This document shows, one piece after another, positions 6,619 through 13,208 of a stretch of DNA of 13,208 nucleotides. The position numbers and the translations under genes are program-made. Source of the stretch: Bacteroidota bacterium. GTDB taxonomy: Bacteria; Bacteroidota; Bacteroidia; Chitinophagales; LD1. Numbering within the stretch: position 1 is the first letter of the stretch; every line of letters starts with the position of its first letter. The stretch is taken from NCBI GenBank assembly GCA_947457525.1, contig CANGXE010000016.1, positions 1-13,208 of the forward strand. The letters run 5' to 3'. The notes below the pieces were generated by a model. It saw nothing but the letters and a program-made list of their open reading frames with translations, made no database searches and was not told where the DNA came from.

Positions 6619-8045
6619 AAGTAAGAGTAAACAAGACAAAAATCATAGCCACTTATGGGCCGGCTTGTAATGATGATACTATATTGGAAAATATGGTCAA
6701 AAGCGGTGTGGACGTGTTTAGATTTAACATGAGTCACGGCACACATGCCATTCACACGGAAGGCATCAATCGAATAAAAGCTATTAACGAAAAACACAAC
6801 CTCAACATTGCTGTGCTTTGCGATTTGCAAGGTCCTAAAATTAGAATCGGTTTGGTACGCGACAACATGGAAGTGTTGGAAAAAGACCGTGAGGTAGAGA
6901 TAACCAACAAAGAATGTATTTCTACCTTTAAAAAAATATACATCAACTATAAAAATCTGCCCAAGGAAGTAGAAGTGGGTGATGCCATATTAATAGATGA
7001 CGGACGAATAGAATTGAAAGTACTATCGACTAACAGCAAAGATTCGATAACAGCAAAAGTGGTGAATGGCGGAAAGATTAGCAATAACAAAGGGGTAAAT
7101 TTGCCCGACACAAAAACTACAGTGCCGGCCCTCACCGAGAAGGATAAAAAAGATTTGAAGTTTGCCATGAACATTGGTGCCAATTGGATTGCACTGTCTT
7201 TTGTCCGTTCGCCTGAAGATGTGTTAAACCTGAAAAAAATTGTCGGCAACAAAAGTAGCTACATGAAAGTGATGGCTAAAATTGAAAAGCCAGAAGCGCT
7301 CAAAGTTATTGACGATATCATCAAAGCATCGGATGGTGTGATGATAGCACGTGGCGATTTGGCTGTGGAGGTACCGCAAGAACGAATGCCATTGATACAA
7401 AAGGACATTATCAAAAAGTGCATCAAATTTGCTAAGCCGGTTGTTGTGGCCACACAGATGATGGATAGTATGATTGAGCATCCAAATCCCACTCGTGCGG
7501 AAATTACTGACGTAGCAAATGCCGTAATAGATGGAGCAGATGCCGTGATGCTGAGCGGAGAAACTTCTATGGGAAAACACCCGGTGCGTACGATCGAAAT
7601 TATGGAAAAAATCTTGAGCAATATAGAGCATAGTGACATTATATACGACAAGGAACTAAAAGCACACAAAGCGTCCGATTCATTTGTGTCTGACGCTATT
7701 TGCTATAACGCTGCTCGCATTAGTTCTGACCTTGGTGCAAAAGCTATTGTAGGGATGACTTTTTCGGGTTACACCGCCTTCATGTTAGCTAGTTACAGGC
7801 CTAAAGCCAATATCTTTATTTTCACAGAAAATAAAGATTTACTCAACACGCTGAGTATGTGTTGGGGCGTGCGTGCCTTTTACTATAATTCATTTGCGGG
7901 CACAGACACTTCTATTCGCGATGTGATCCGAATTTTGAAAGACAATCAAATTCTTAAAGCAAAAGATTTGGTCGTAAACATTGGCAGTATGCCTCTGGCT
8001 AACAGAGGCCGAGCCAACATGGTGAAAGTAACTGTGGTAGAATAG
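6615..8045 (+). CDS. pyk: Pyruvate kinase
   Basis: This 476-residue enzyme transfers phosphate from phosphoenolpyruvate to ADP, the last step of glycolysis. Visible family motifs: TKIIATYGPA at residues 8-17, FRFNMSHG at 35-42 (Arg36, Asn38, Ser40 of the nucleotide/K+ site), CDLQGPKIRIG at 69-79, the signature VMAKIEKPEAL at 219-229 with Lys222 and metal ligand Glu224, ARGDLAVEVP at 245-254 with metal ligand Asp248, and TQMMDSMIEHPNPTRAE at 280-296. The B domain (about 75-170) and the C-terminal effector domain are both present, so the protein is full length. Its ATG overlaps the stop of the preceding IPExxxVDY gene by 4 bases, and both are likely read from the same transcript. Confidence 0.97.
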   Translation: MKVRVNKTKIIATYGPACNDDTILENMVKSGVDVFRFNMSHGTHAIHTEGINRIKAINEKHNLNIAVLCDLQGPKIRIGLVRDNMEVLEKDREVEITNKECISTFKKIYINYKNLPKEVEVGDAILIDDGRIELKVLSTNSKDSITAKVVNGGKISNNKGVNLPDTKTTVPALTEKDKKDLKFAMNIGANWIALSFVRSPEDVLNLKKIVGNKSSYMKVMAKIEKPEALKVIDDIIKASDGVMIARGDLAVEVPQERMPLIQKDIIKKCIKFAKPVVVATQMMDSMIEHPNPTRAEITDVANAVIDGADAVMLSGETSMGKHPVRTIEIMEKILSNIEHSDIIYDKELKAHKASDSFVSDAICYNAARISSDLGAKAIVGMTFSGYTAFMLASYRPKANIFIFTENKDLLNTLSMCWGVRAFYYNSFAGTDTSIRDVIRILKDNQILKAKDLVVNIGSMPLANRGRANMVKVTVVE

Positions 8046-8048
8046 TAT

Positions 8049-8083
8049 CATTTTAAAATGCACCACAAAATTCAATATGTTTG
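8049..8083 (+). promoter_or_regulatory. Candidate promoter and palindrome upstream of the M42 peptidase gene
   Basis: TATGTTTG (8076-8083) is an exact match to the Bacteroidota -7 consensus. The place where a -33 element is expected falls inside CATTTTAAAATG (8049-8060), a perfect 12-base palindrome with TTTT at 8051-8054 (21-base spacer). The palindrome could be an operator or a chance AT-rich symmetry. The resulting leader to the ATG at 8125 would be about 35 bases. Confidence 0.4.
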
Positions 8084-8124
8084 TTCGCTAACCTATTCTT
8101 CATTTATTAAACCATAAACACAAC

Positions 8125-9177
8125 ATGATTAACGTAGCTTTATTGAAAGAAATTTGTGAGGTGCCAGGGGTGCCGGGTCACGAACAAAAAGTGAGAGAAC
8201 TAATTACCCGTGAATTGACCAGCATTGCGGACTCTATTTCGGTAGACAATATGGGCAACTTAGTAGCGCTTAAAAAAGGAAAAAGCAGCGAGAAAAAAGT
8301 GATGGCCGCTGCTCACATGGATGAAATTGGTTTCATCATTCACCATATTGATGACAACGGCTTTTTGCGCTTTCATCCACTAGGCGGCTTCGATCCAAAA
8401 ACGTTGACTTCACAACGTGTTGTGGTGCATGGTAAAAAGGATGTGATTGGTGTGATGGGGTCAAAACCTATTCACTTGATGACACCCGAAGAGCGCGGAA
8501 AAAATCTTTCACTGACCGATTATTTTATCGACCTCGGCATGAAAAAAGAAGAAGTCATCAAAATAGTAGAAGTAGGAAACGTAGTAACCCGTGATCGTGA
8601 ATTGATTGAAATGGGTGACTGTGTGAACTGTAAAAGTATTGACAATCGTGTGGCGGTGTTTATACTCATTGAAACATTGCGCGAGTTGAAAGGGAAAGAA
8701 ATTCCATTTGATTTCTACGGTGTATTTACCGTGCAAGAAGAAGTAGGTATTCGTGGAGCAGTCGTAGCGGCTCACCACATTAGCCCAGATTTTAGTTTCA
8801 ATATTGATACCACTATTGCTTTCGATACTCCTGGTGCAAAACCCGAAGAAAGTGTGACCAAATTGGGTGAGGGAGTAGCCATAAAAATTATGGACTCTTC
8901 TGCTATTTGCGATTACCGAATGGTGCGCTATATGAAAGCTTTGGCCGATAAAAACAACATCAAATGGCAAAACGAATTGTTGCCTGCAGGCGGCACAGAC
9001 ACAGCCGGCATGCAACGAATGGCTAAACAAGGAACTATCGCTGGGGGTGTTTCTATTCCTACGCGCCACATTCACTCAGTAATTGAAATGGCACACAAAG
9101 CCGACATCAAAGGCAATGTTGACTTGCTCAAACTTTGCTTAACCAACTTAGACCAATACGATTGGAGTTTTAATTAG
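8125..9177 (+). CDS. M42 family metallopeptidase (glutamyl aminopeptidase/endoglucanase M family)
   Basis: This 350-residue cytoplasmic dinuclear metallo-aminopeptidase belongs to the tetrahedral aminopeptidase (FrvX/YsdC) group, which trims short peptides inside large hollow oligomers. All expected ligands are visible: His64 and Asp66 in AAHMDEIGF, bridging Asp173 in SIDNR, the catalytic/ligand pair Glu205-Glu206 in VQEEVG, Asp228 in FNID, and His317 in TRHIHS. The PDZ-like insert between about 70 and 165 (GGFDPKTLTSQRVVV and following) is present, as expected for M42. Length is normal (about 340-360). It has its own upstream -7 box and a perfect terminator downstream, so it is probably monocistronic. 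Exact peptide preference cannot be read from the sequence. Confidence 0.95.
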   Translation: MINVALLKEICEVPGVPGHEQKVRELITRELTSIADSISVDNMGNLVALKKGKSSEKKVMAAAHMDEIGFIIHHIDDNGFLRFHPLGGFDPKTLTSQRVVVHGKKDVIGVMGSKPIHLMTPEERGKNLSLTDYFIDLGMKKEEVIKIVEVGNVVTRDRELIEMGDCVNCKSIDNRVAVFILIETLRELKGKEIPFDFYGVFTVQEEVGIRGAVVAAHHISPDFSFNIDTTIAFDTPGAKPEESVTKLGEGVAIKIMDSSAICDYRMVRYMKALADKNNIKWQNELLPAGGTDTAGMQRMAKQGTIAGGVSIPTRHIHSVIEMAHKADIKGNVDLLKLCLTNLDQYDWSFN

Positions 9178-9200
9178 TCTCCCCAAGTAATTTATTTATC

Positions 9201-9225
9201 AAAAATCCTCCTTGTGAGGATTTTT
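9201..9225 (+). terminator. Intrinsic terminator after the M42 peptidase gene
   Basis: AAAAATCCTC (9201-9210) pairs perfectly with GAGGATTTTT (9216-9225) around the 5-base loop CTTGT, and the right arm ends in a T-run. The matching A-run means it could work in both directions. It separates the housekeeping peptidase gene from the AT-rich toxin-antitoxin pair. Confidence 0.8.
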
Positions 9226-9226
9226 G

Positions 9227-9234
9227 TATTTTTA
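9227..9234 (+). promoter_or_regulatory. Possible -7 box for the MNT-HEPN pair
   Basis: TATTTTTA resembles the TAnnTTTG -7 box with one mismatch and ends 5 bases before the ATG at 9240. It directly follows the T-run of the terminator. No -33 element at the usual distance was found, so support is weak. Confidence 0.25.
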
Positions 9235-9239
9235 CAGTC

Positions 9240-9563
9240 ATGAATATTATCCAACAACATACTAAAAGAATTGAAGCGCTTTGTGAGAAGCATCACGTTA
9301 ATTCATTAGATTTAGTTGGTTCTTTTGCAAAGGGAAACTTTCGTGAAAATAGTGACGTTGACTTTATTGTCACTTTCGGAGAAATTGATTTGTATGATTA
9401 TGCTGATAATTTTTTTGACTTAATTCTTGCCTTAGAAATATTACTAGGTCGAAAAGTGGATTTGATTTCAGAGAAAGCCATATCTAATCCATATTTATTG
9501 AAATCATTTAACCAAAATAGAATTAGAATTTATGAGCGAAGAAATCCTCGTATGGCTGCATGA
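9240..9563 (+). CDS. mntA: MNT-domain nucleotidyltransferase antitoxin (MntA-like)
   Basis: This 107-residue minimal nucleotidyltransferase has the family signature GSX10DXD: Gly27-Ser28 (VGSFAKGNFRENSDVDF) followed by Asp39 and Asp41, with a third carboxylate Asp74 in RKVDLIS. All three catalytic Asp residues are intact. In the characterised MntA-HepT systems the antitoxin uses ATP to add AMP units to a tyrosine of the HEPN toxin and silences its RNase activity; the same is expected here. Its 3' end overlaps the HEPN gene by 32 bases, a typical arrangement. By hand count the gene is about 29% GC against about 42% for the preceding peptidase gene, consistent with horizontal acquisition. The gene order (antitoxin first) and intact motifs make the assignment strong. 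Confidence 0.92.
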   Translation: MNIIQQHTKRIEALCEKHHVNSLDLVGSFAKGNFRENSDVDFIVTFGEIDLYDYADNFFDLILALEILLGRKVDLISEKAISNPYLLKSFNQNRIRIYERRNPRMAA

Positions 9564-9879
9564 TATTCAAAAGGAGATTCTACAGATAGAAGAATTTTAC
9601 GCTTCAACACAAAAATCATTTATCACATTTCGCTCTAATGCGATGCTTAGAAAAGCTATTGAACGGAACTTAGAAATAGCAGCAGAAGCATTAAATAGAA
9701 TACTTGACAAAGACCCTAACTTCCCTATTTCTAATGCCAGAAAAATAATAGGATTTAGAAATAGACTAGCCCATGAATATGATAGGTTAGATGACGAAAC
9801 GGTTTATAGTATATCCATTAAATATTTACCTGAGTTACTTACTGAGGTTACGGTAATACTGGAGAAACACAAACAATAA
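9532..9879 (+). CDS. hepT: HEPN-domain RNase toxin (HepT-like, DUF86)
   Basis: This 115-residue, mostly helical protein carries the HEPN active-site motif RX4HXY as RNRLAHEY (Arg76, His81, Tyr83). In characterised HepT proteins Arg and His cleave RNA, and the Tyr is the site that the partner MntA adenylylates. The preceding KIIGFRN and following YLPELL segments fit the DUF86 layout. The ATG at 9532 lies inside the antitoxin gene and gives a normal-length N-terminus (MSEEILVWLHDIQKEI). The next gene starts 2 bases after its stop. GC is about 33%, lower than the flanks. All key residues are present, so the toxin is probably active. The RNA target cannot be inferred. Confidence 0.92.
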   Translation: MSEEILVWLHDIQKEILQIEEFYASTQKSFITFRSNAMLRKAIERNLEIAAEALNRILDKDPNFPISNARKIIGFRNRLAHEYDRLDDETVYSISIKYLPELLTEVTVILEKHKQ

Positions 9880-9881
9880 AA

Positions 9882-10124
9882 ATGTGGACAGAAGAAAACA
9901 ACTCCCTGCAACAAACATTTACATTCAAAAATTTCTCAGAGGCATTTGCTTTTATGACTCGAGTGGCGCTCTTAGCCGAGCAACACGACCATCACCCGGA
10001 ATGGAGTAACATTTACAACAAAGTAACCATCATTTTACGCACACATGAAGCAGGAAACACCGTGACCGATAAAGACAAAAAACTAGCCGAAGCTATCGAT
10101 GCCCTACTCTTACATTCCGCTTAA
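9882..10124 (+). CDS. phhB: 4a-hydroxytetrahydrobiopterin dehydratase (pterin-4a-carbinolamine dehydratase)
   Basis: This 80-residue enzyme dehydrates 4a-hydroxy-tetrahydropterin and so recycles the pterin cofactor of phenylalanine hydroxylase; related proteins also act in molybdopterin-linked roles. The active-site motif is EQHDHHPEW (residues 33-41) with His37, His38 and Pro39, followed by His55 in RTHEAGNTVTDKD. The protein begins directly at the Trp of the family GW position and lacks the 15-20 residue leader seen in longer homologues; to my knowledge such short forms are common in Bacteroidota, so this is not necessarily a truncation. No promoter of its own is visible: it starts 2 bases after the HEPN toxin gene. 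Its last 15 bases overlap the end of the convergent TonB receptor gene. No phenylalanine hydroxylase gene is in view. Confidence 0.93.
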   Translation: MWTEENNSLQQTFTFKNFSEAFAFMTRVALLAEQHDHHPEWSNIYNKVTIILRTHEAGNTVTDKDKKLAEAIDALLLHSA

Positions 10125-12503
10125 GCGATTCTGTTGCAAAGCAGATAGGTTTTTATTCATGCCACCAAAATTCACAACCATCTGCACGGTAAACGAACGA
10201 GGCGGATTAGGTTTTGCCACACGAATAGCGTAATTATTATTCAGCACATTTTTAACCAAAAAATTGAGTTGAATGTTGGGATTGAACACATAACCTGCTC
10301 TTAAATCCCACACAAAATCGCCCTGATTTCTACGGTCTCTTCGCAGCTGCTGCACATCGCGAATAAACACTTCAAATACTCGATCTACTTTGGTCATATA
10401 ACCATAAAATTGAAGTGAAGTTCCAAGACGAACACGGTCGTAAAGAATAAAATCAAAGTCAGCTTTAAACTGATGGCGATTGCGGTATTTCAACATCCCC
10501 GCAGTCAATGAATCCCAAGTGTAATCATCCTGCGCTGTAGGGATATAAAACTTACGGAAAGCATCACCCAAAAAGTCACCAACATTGCGCGTAGCCGAAG
10601 TATCGTTCAAGTCTACACCATAAAAATAGGTGTAACCCAACATAGTAGTAAAGTCTACAGGACCAATCTTTCCTTCGCCAAAAGTAGAAACCTCCCATCC
10701 AAAAATACGGGCACGAGTTACGTTTTGTGATTGAAAATAAGGTACAATAGCCGGAGGTGATTTTGTATTGTCAATCTTAATGTCAAAATTGAATTCAATC
10801 ATATCCTTAAACTCGGTCCAGAATAGAGCCGCATCAAAATATCCCAACCAATTGCCAATTTTCAAACTACGTTTATAGCCTATCTCTGCGGTAAATCCAC
10901 TTTCAGGACGAACATCTGGATTGGGCAAAATTTGAATCCCTGACAATTCATATGTCACATAGCGCTCAGCGATGGTCGGAATGCGATAAGCTTGACCAAA
11001 AGAAGCACGGAGATAGTTATACTTTTTGACTTCAAAATTCATCCCGGCTCTAAACACAGGTTTAGCCGGTGTGATTATACTATCTAAGCGTACAAACTCC
11101 ATACGCGCCCCAGCATTAAACGAGAAGAACTTGTAGTTTACTTCACCCTGCACAAAACCTCCACCAAAGTCAGCCACGTGATTACCCAAAGTACCGTCTT
11201 GTACAATCCAGTGCTCATTATTTACACCAAGGAGCAAACGAAATATTTTTCCAAAATCTTTTCTGAACTGATACTCCGCCCTGAAAATCCAAAAGTTAGG
11301 ACCATCCTTACTTTCCATTGATTTTTGGCGGAATACGCGGGTATAAAGTTTGTGTTGATTATTTTTCTTATCGACAAACTTAAATTTAGGGTCGATGAAA
11401 GCCGTGAAAAAACGTTCGTTCAAGTCTACACCCGGAGCAGAAATGTAAGGATGCCCGGCATCTTGCCAAAAAAACATGGAGCCATTTCTGCGGTACATTA
11501 GGTTAGTAGATAACTCAACTGTCAAACGTTTTAGCTTTGAAGGTTGGTAGCGCAACTTCGTATTGAAGCGGGTGAAATAGTCGTACTCACTTCTAAAATA
11601 ACTTTGCTGCCCTTGCAACATACCGCTCACCACTAAATCAATATCGCCAAACTTCTGCTTATGCAAAAAACTCATGCCGGCAGTATTGGGATTATTGAAA
11701 AAGTTTCCATCGCGTTTCCACCATTTAAAACTGTCTACCGGAGGTTTTCCTATCCCTTCATAAAAGAACGTAAACTTGGTAGAAGGTGTATCTTGTGCGT
11801 AATTGGTCGTCACGTTCAACACACCATTTAGTGCTGACGAACCGTATTGCATGGCCGAGGCGCCTTTGGAAATCTCCATTTGCGCCACATTCTCCACGGG
11901 GATAAACGCCCATTTAATTTCTCCACGGTCGGCAGACATCAAAGGCATTTCGTCTACCACTAAAATTACACGACTTCCCGAACCATAAGCATAACCACTA
12001 CCCCCTCGAATACTCATTTGTCCATCCAATACTGTCACACCCGGAACTTTAGTGACTGCGCCTTGAAGATTGGTGATATTATTAGCCTCGAGCAATCGTG
12101 GTTTCATCACGTCTACACTTTGGGTTACTTTTTGAAGTTTAATGCCGATTTTACTCTCCCCAATCACCACTTGCTGCAATTCCATCATGCCGCTGGTTAA
12201 TGAAATATTGAGCGTCTTTGTTTCCCCGGCTTTGATTTTGAAGTATTGTGTATCGGGATTAGTGCCAATGTAACTGAAAATCAAAGTGATATTCCCTTCT
12301 TTTACAGTTAATGAGTATTCCCCTTTTTCATTAGTACTTGTGCCATTAGCCGGAGGCTGTACTACGGACACGCTTTCTAAAACTTCACCACTTTTTTGGT
12401 CTTTAACCACACCCTTAATAGTGGCATCTTGACCAAATATCGTGTTAATAGATAAGAATATTATCAATAAAATGGGTGCTAAGCGCATGACAGGGGTATT
12501 CAT
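10110..12503 (-). CDS. TonB-dependent outer membrane receptor with carboxypeptidase-regulatory-like N-terminal domain
   Basis: This 797-residue protein has a signal peptide (RLAPILLIIFLSINTIFGQD, cleavage likely near residue 24), a CarboxypepD_reg-like beta-sandwich (about 27-103, from ATIKGVVKDQKSGE), a plug domain (about 123-233, with VPGVTVLDGQMSIRGGSG and ISKGASAMQYGSSALNG), and a 22-strand barrel to the end. It should import an unknown substrate across the outer membrane using TonB energy. No SusD-like gene is adjacent, so it is not a typical SusC; an iron- or cofactor-type receptor is possible but unproven. The last beta strand appears to end at VVNFGG, followed by a 16-residue polar tail. 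A second ATG five codons in (12488) is an alternative start, giving a more usual charged N-terminus. It is divergent from the next gene. Confidence 0.93.
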   Translation of the reverse strand: MNTPVMRLAPILLIIFLSINTIFGQDATIKGVVKDQKSGEVLESVSVVQPPANGTSTNEKGEYSLTVKEGNITLIFSYIGTNPDTQYFKIKAGETKTLNISLTSGMMELQQVVIGESKIGIKLQKVTQSVDVMKPRLLEANNITNLQGAVTKVPGVTVLDGQMSIRGGSGYAYGSGSRVILVVDEMPLMSADRGEIKWAFIPVENVAQMEISKGASAMQYGSSALNGVLNVTTNYAQDTPSTKFTFFYEGIGKPPVDSFKWWKRDGNFFNNPNTAGMSFLHKQKFGDIDLVVSGMLQGQQSYFRSEYDYFTRFNTKLRYQPSKLKRLTVELSTNLMYRRNGSMFFWQDAGHPYISAPGVDLNERFFTAFIDPKFKFVDKKNNQHKLYTRVFRQKSMESKDGPNFWIFRAEYQFRKDFGKIFRLLLGVNNEHWIVQDGTLGNHVADFGGGFVQGEVNYKFFSFNAGARMEFVRLDSIITPAKPVFRAGMNFEVKKYNYLRASFGQAYRIPTIAERYVTYELSGIQILPNPDVRPESGFTAEIGYKRSLKIGNWLGYFDAALFWTEFKDMIEFNFDIKIDNTKSPPAIVPYFQSQNVTRARIFGWEVSTFGEGKIGPVDFTTMLGYTYFYGVDLNDTSATRNVGDFLGDAFRKFYIPTAQDDYTWDSLTAGMLKYRNRHQFKADFDFILYDRVRLGTSLQFYGYMTKVDRVFEVFIRDVQQLRRDRRNQGDFVWDLRAGYVFNPNIQLNFLVKNVLNNNYAIRVAKPNPPRSFTVQMVVNFGGMNKNLSALQQNRLSGM

Positions 12504-12638
12504 TTCGGGCGCAAATTAGAGAATTATTTGACCCATTTAGTGAAGTGGTGGCGAAATTTATGCAACCATACTGATTACTAAACAAGACAGTGAAAAATCG
12601 AATTCATTCATTCTTAATTAGAAATTAGCTGTCATTTA

Positions 12639-12646
12639 TAGATTTG
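12639..12646 (+). promoter_or_regulatory. Candidate -7 box upstream of the TMTC-like gene
   Basis: TAGATTTG matches the TAnnTTTG consensus exactly and lies 15 bases before the ATG at 12662. No clear TTTG is found at -33. The AAGGAA at 12648-12653 could act as a weak Shine-Dalgarno site. The rest of the 158-base gap between the divergent genes shows nothing else I can identify. Confidence 0.4.
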
Positions 12647-12661
12647 TAAGGAATAAGCTAG

Positions 12662-13208
12662 ATGTTAAAATACAATATCCCCTTTCTTTCTAAATCACCG
12701 ATTTCCGCCCGATGGATGTATATTTTGCTTGCCGTAGTTTGTTTTCTAGCCTATGCGAATACCATAACAAACGAGTATGGTTTAGATGATTTTTTAGTGA
12801 CCAATCACCATCCACAAATCGAAAAAGGCATTAGCGGCTTGTATGAGATTTTCACCACCAACTATATTGACGAAGGCGATTTACATTTAGATTATCGCCC
12901 ACTAGTGAAAGCGAGCTATGCCGTGGAGTATAGTTTTTTTGGTTGGAACCCACACATCAGTCACTTTATAAATGTGTTACTTTATGCCATCGGTGTGGTG
13001 CTGTTGTTTCAGGTGCTGATGCTCATTTTTGGTGCGGAATATTTCACGACTATTTTAATAGGGACGTTAGTTTATGCTGTGCATCCGATACATACCGAAG
13101 TGGTGGCTAGTTTAAAAAACCGAGATGAACTGTTGGTGCTTGTGTTTACACTATTTACCGCCCGAACACTGCTTTCAGCTTCCAAGATAAACGCATCGTC
13201 TCTTGGAT
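12662..13208 (+). CDS. TMTC/PMT-like multi-pass membrane protein (GT-C fold glycosyltransferase candidate), 3' partial
   Basis: The frame from the ATG at 12662 stays open to the window end (182 codons seen). Visible features are a first membrane segment (about residues 18-36), an Asp-Asp pair at 42-43 in YGLDDFLVTN, LDYRPLVKASYAVEYSFFG (76-94), a second segment near 103-123, and AVHPIHTEVVASLKNRDELL (139-158) before a further segment. This order matches the N-terminus of TMTC-type proteins and related O-mannosyltransferase-like GT-C enzymes, in which the loop Asp-Asp and the HP(I/V)HTE motif are conserved and the C-terminus carries TPR repeats. By homology it may transfer a sugar from a lipid carrier to proteins on the outer side of the inner membrane; in bacteria the function of this group is mostly untested. 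The C-terminal part is outside the window. Confidence 0.8.
   Translation, partial: MLKYNIPFLSKSPISARWMYILLAVVCFLAYANTITNEYGLDDFLVTNHHPQIEKGISGLYEIFTTNYIDEGDLHLDYRPLVKASYAVEYSFFGWNPHISHFINVLLYAIGVVLLFQVLMLIFGAEYFTTILIGTLVYAVHPIHTEVVASLKNRDELLVLVFTLFTARTLLSASKINASSLG

Noticed and set aside
7224..7669. Two overlapping minus-strand frames of about 135 codons opposite pyk
   Set aside because: They overlap each other and the conserved pyruvate kinase core, with His/Ser/Ile-rich low-information sequence typical of antisense frames.
8509..9075. 188-codon minus-strand frame opposite the M42 peptidase gene
   Set aside because: Despite its length it is antisense to all the metal-ligand motifs of a conserved enzyme, has no recognisable domain, and no promoter was seen.
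9882..9930. phhB truncated at its 5' end by the toxin-antitoxin insertion
   Set aside because: The 80-residue form starts at the conserved Trp and keeps all active-site residues; short forms of this kind occur normally, so truncation by insertion is not supported.
10118..10127. CGCTTAAGCG palindrome at the phhB stop as a terminator or operator
   Set aside because: It is only 10 bases, has no loop or T-run, and lies within coding sequence; chance is sufficient.
12511..12518. TAATTTGC on the minus strand as a -7 box for the TonB receptor
   Set aside because: It is one base short of the TAnnTTTG spacing and has no -33 partner at the usual distance.

Overview
The window comes from a Bacteroidota (Bacteroidetes) chromosome, probably a free-living or environmental member. 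Evidence seen in the sequence: a type IX secretion (T9SS) sorting domain on the first protein, an IPExxxVDY-type protein (a family restricted to this phylum) next to pyruvate kinase, a TonB-dependent receptor with an N-terminal carboxypeptidase-regulatory-like domain, a fused alpha/beta 2-oxoacid dehydrogenase E1, AT-rich start regions with few Shine-Dalgarno sites, and -33/-7 promoter elements of the TTTG / TAnnTTTG kind. Most genes are around 42% GC by hand count over sample stretches. No tRNA, rRNA, CRISPR array or insertion sequence was seen.

Layout. Bases 1-942 hold the 3' end of a secreted YHYH-domain protein with a T9SS signal. Bases 991-4317 hold a likely three-gene plus-strand run: tatC, rpiB and a fused E1 alpha/beta. 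It converges on the minus-strand fatty-acid pair acpP (5669-5908) and fabF (4350-5603), which are separated by a strong hairpin followed by a U-run. A 239-base divergent region holds a good acpP promoter and an orphan reading-frame remnant. The plus-strand pair IPExxxVDY gene / pyk (6148-8045) follows with a 4-base overlap. An M42 metallopeptidase gene (8125-9177) ends at a perfect hairpin terminator. Immediately after it comes an AT-rich (about 31% GC) MNT-HEPN toxin-antitoxin pair (9240-9879), only 2 bases upstream of a pterin-4a-carbinolamine dehydratase gene (9882-10124). That gene overlaps tail to tail with a minus-strand TonB-dependent receptor (10110-12503). A divergent TMTC-like multi-pass membrane protein begins at 12662 and runs off the end.

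Most of this is housekeeping: protein export, pentose phosphate interconversion, branched-chain or pyruvate oxidation, fatty-acid elongation, glycolysis and peptide turnover. The accessory content is the MNT-HEPN pair. The parts most worth a second look are the acpP-fabF intercistronic hairpin, the apparent absence of rnc from an acpP-fabF-IPExxxVDY-pyk neighbourhood, the low-GC toxin-antitoxin insert coupled to the dehydratase gene, and the orphan reading frame between acpP and the IPExxxVDY gene. I did not find a convincing wholly new system.
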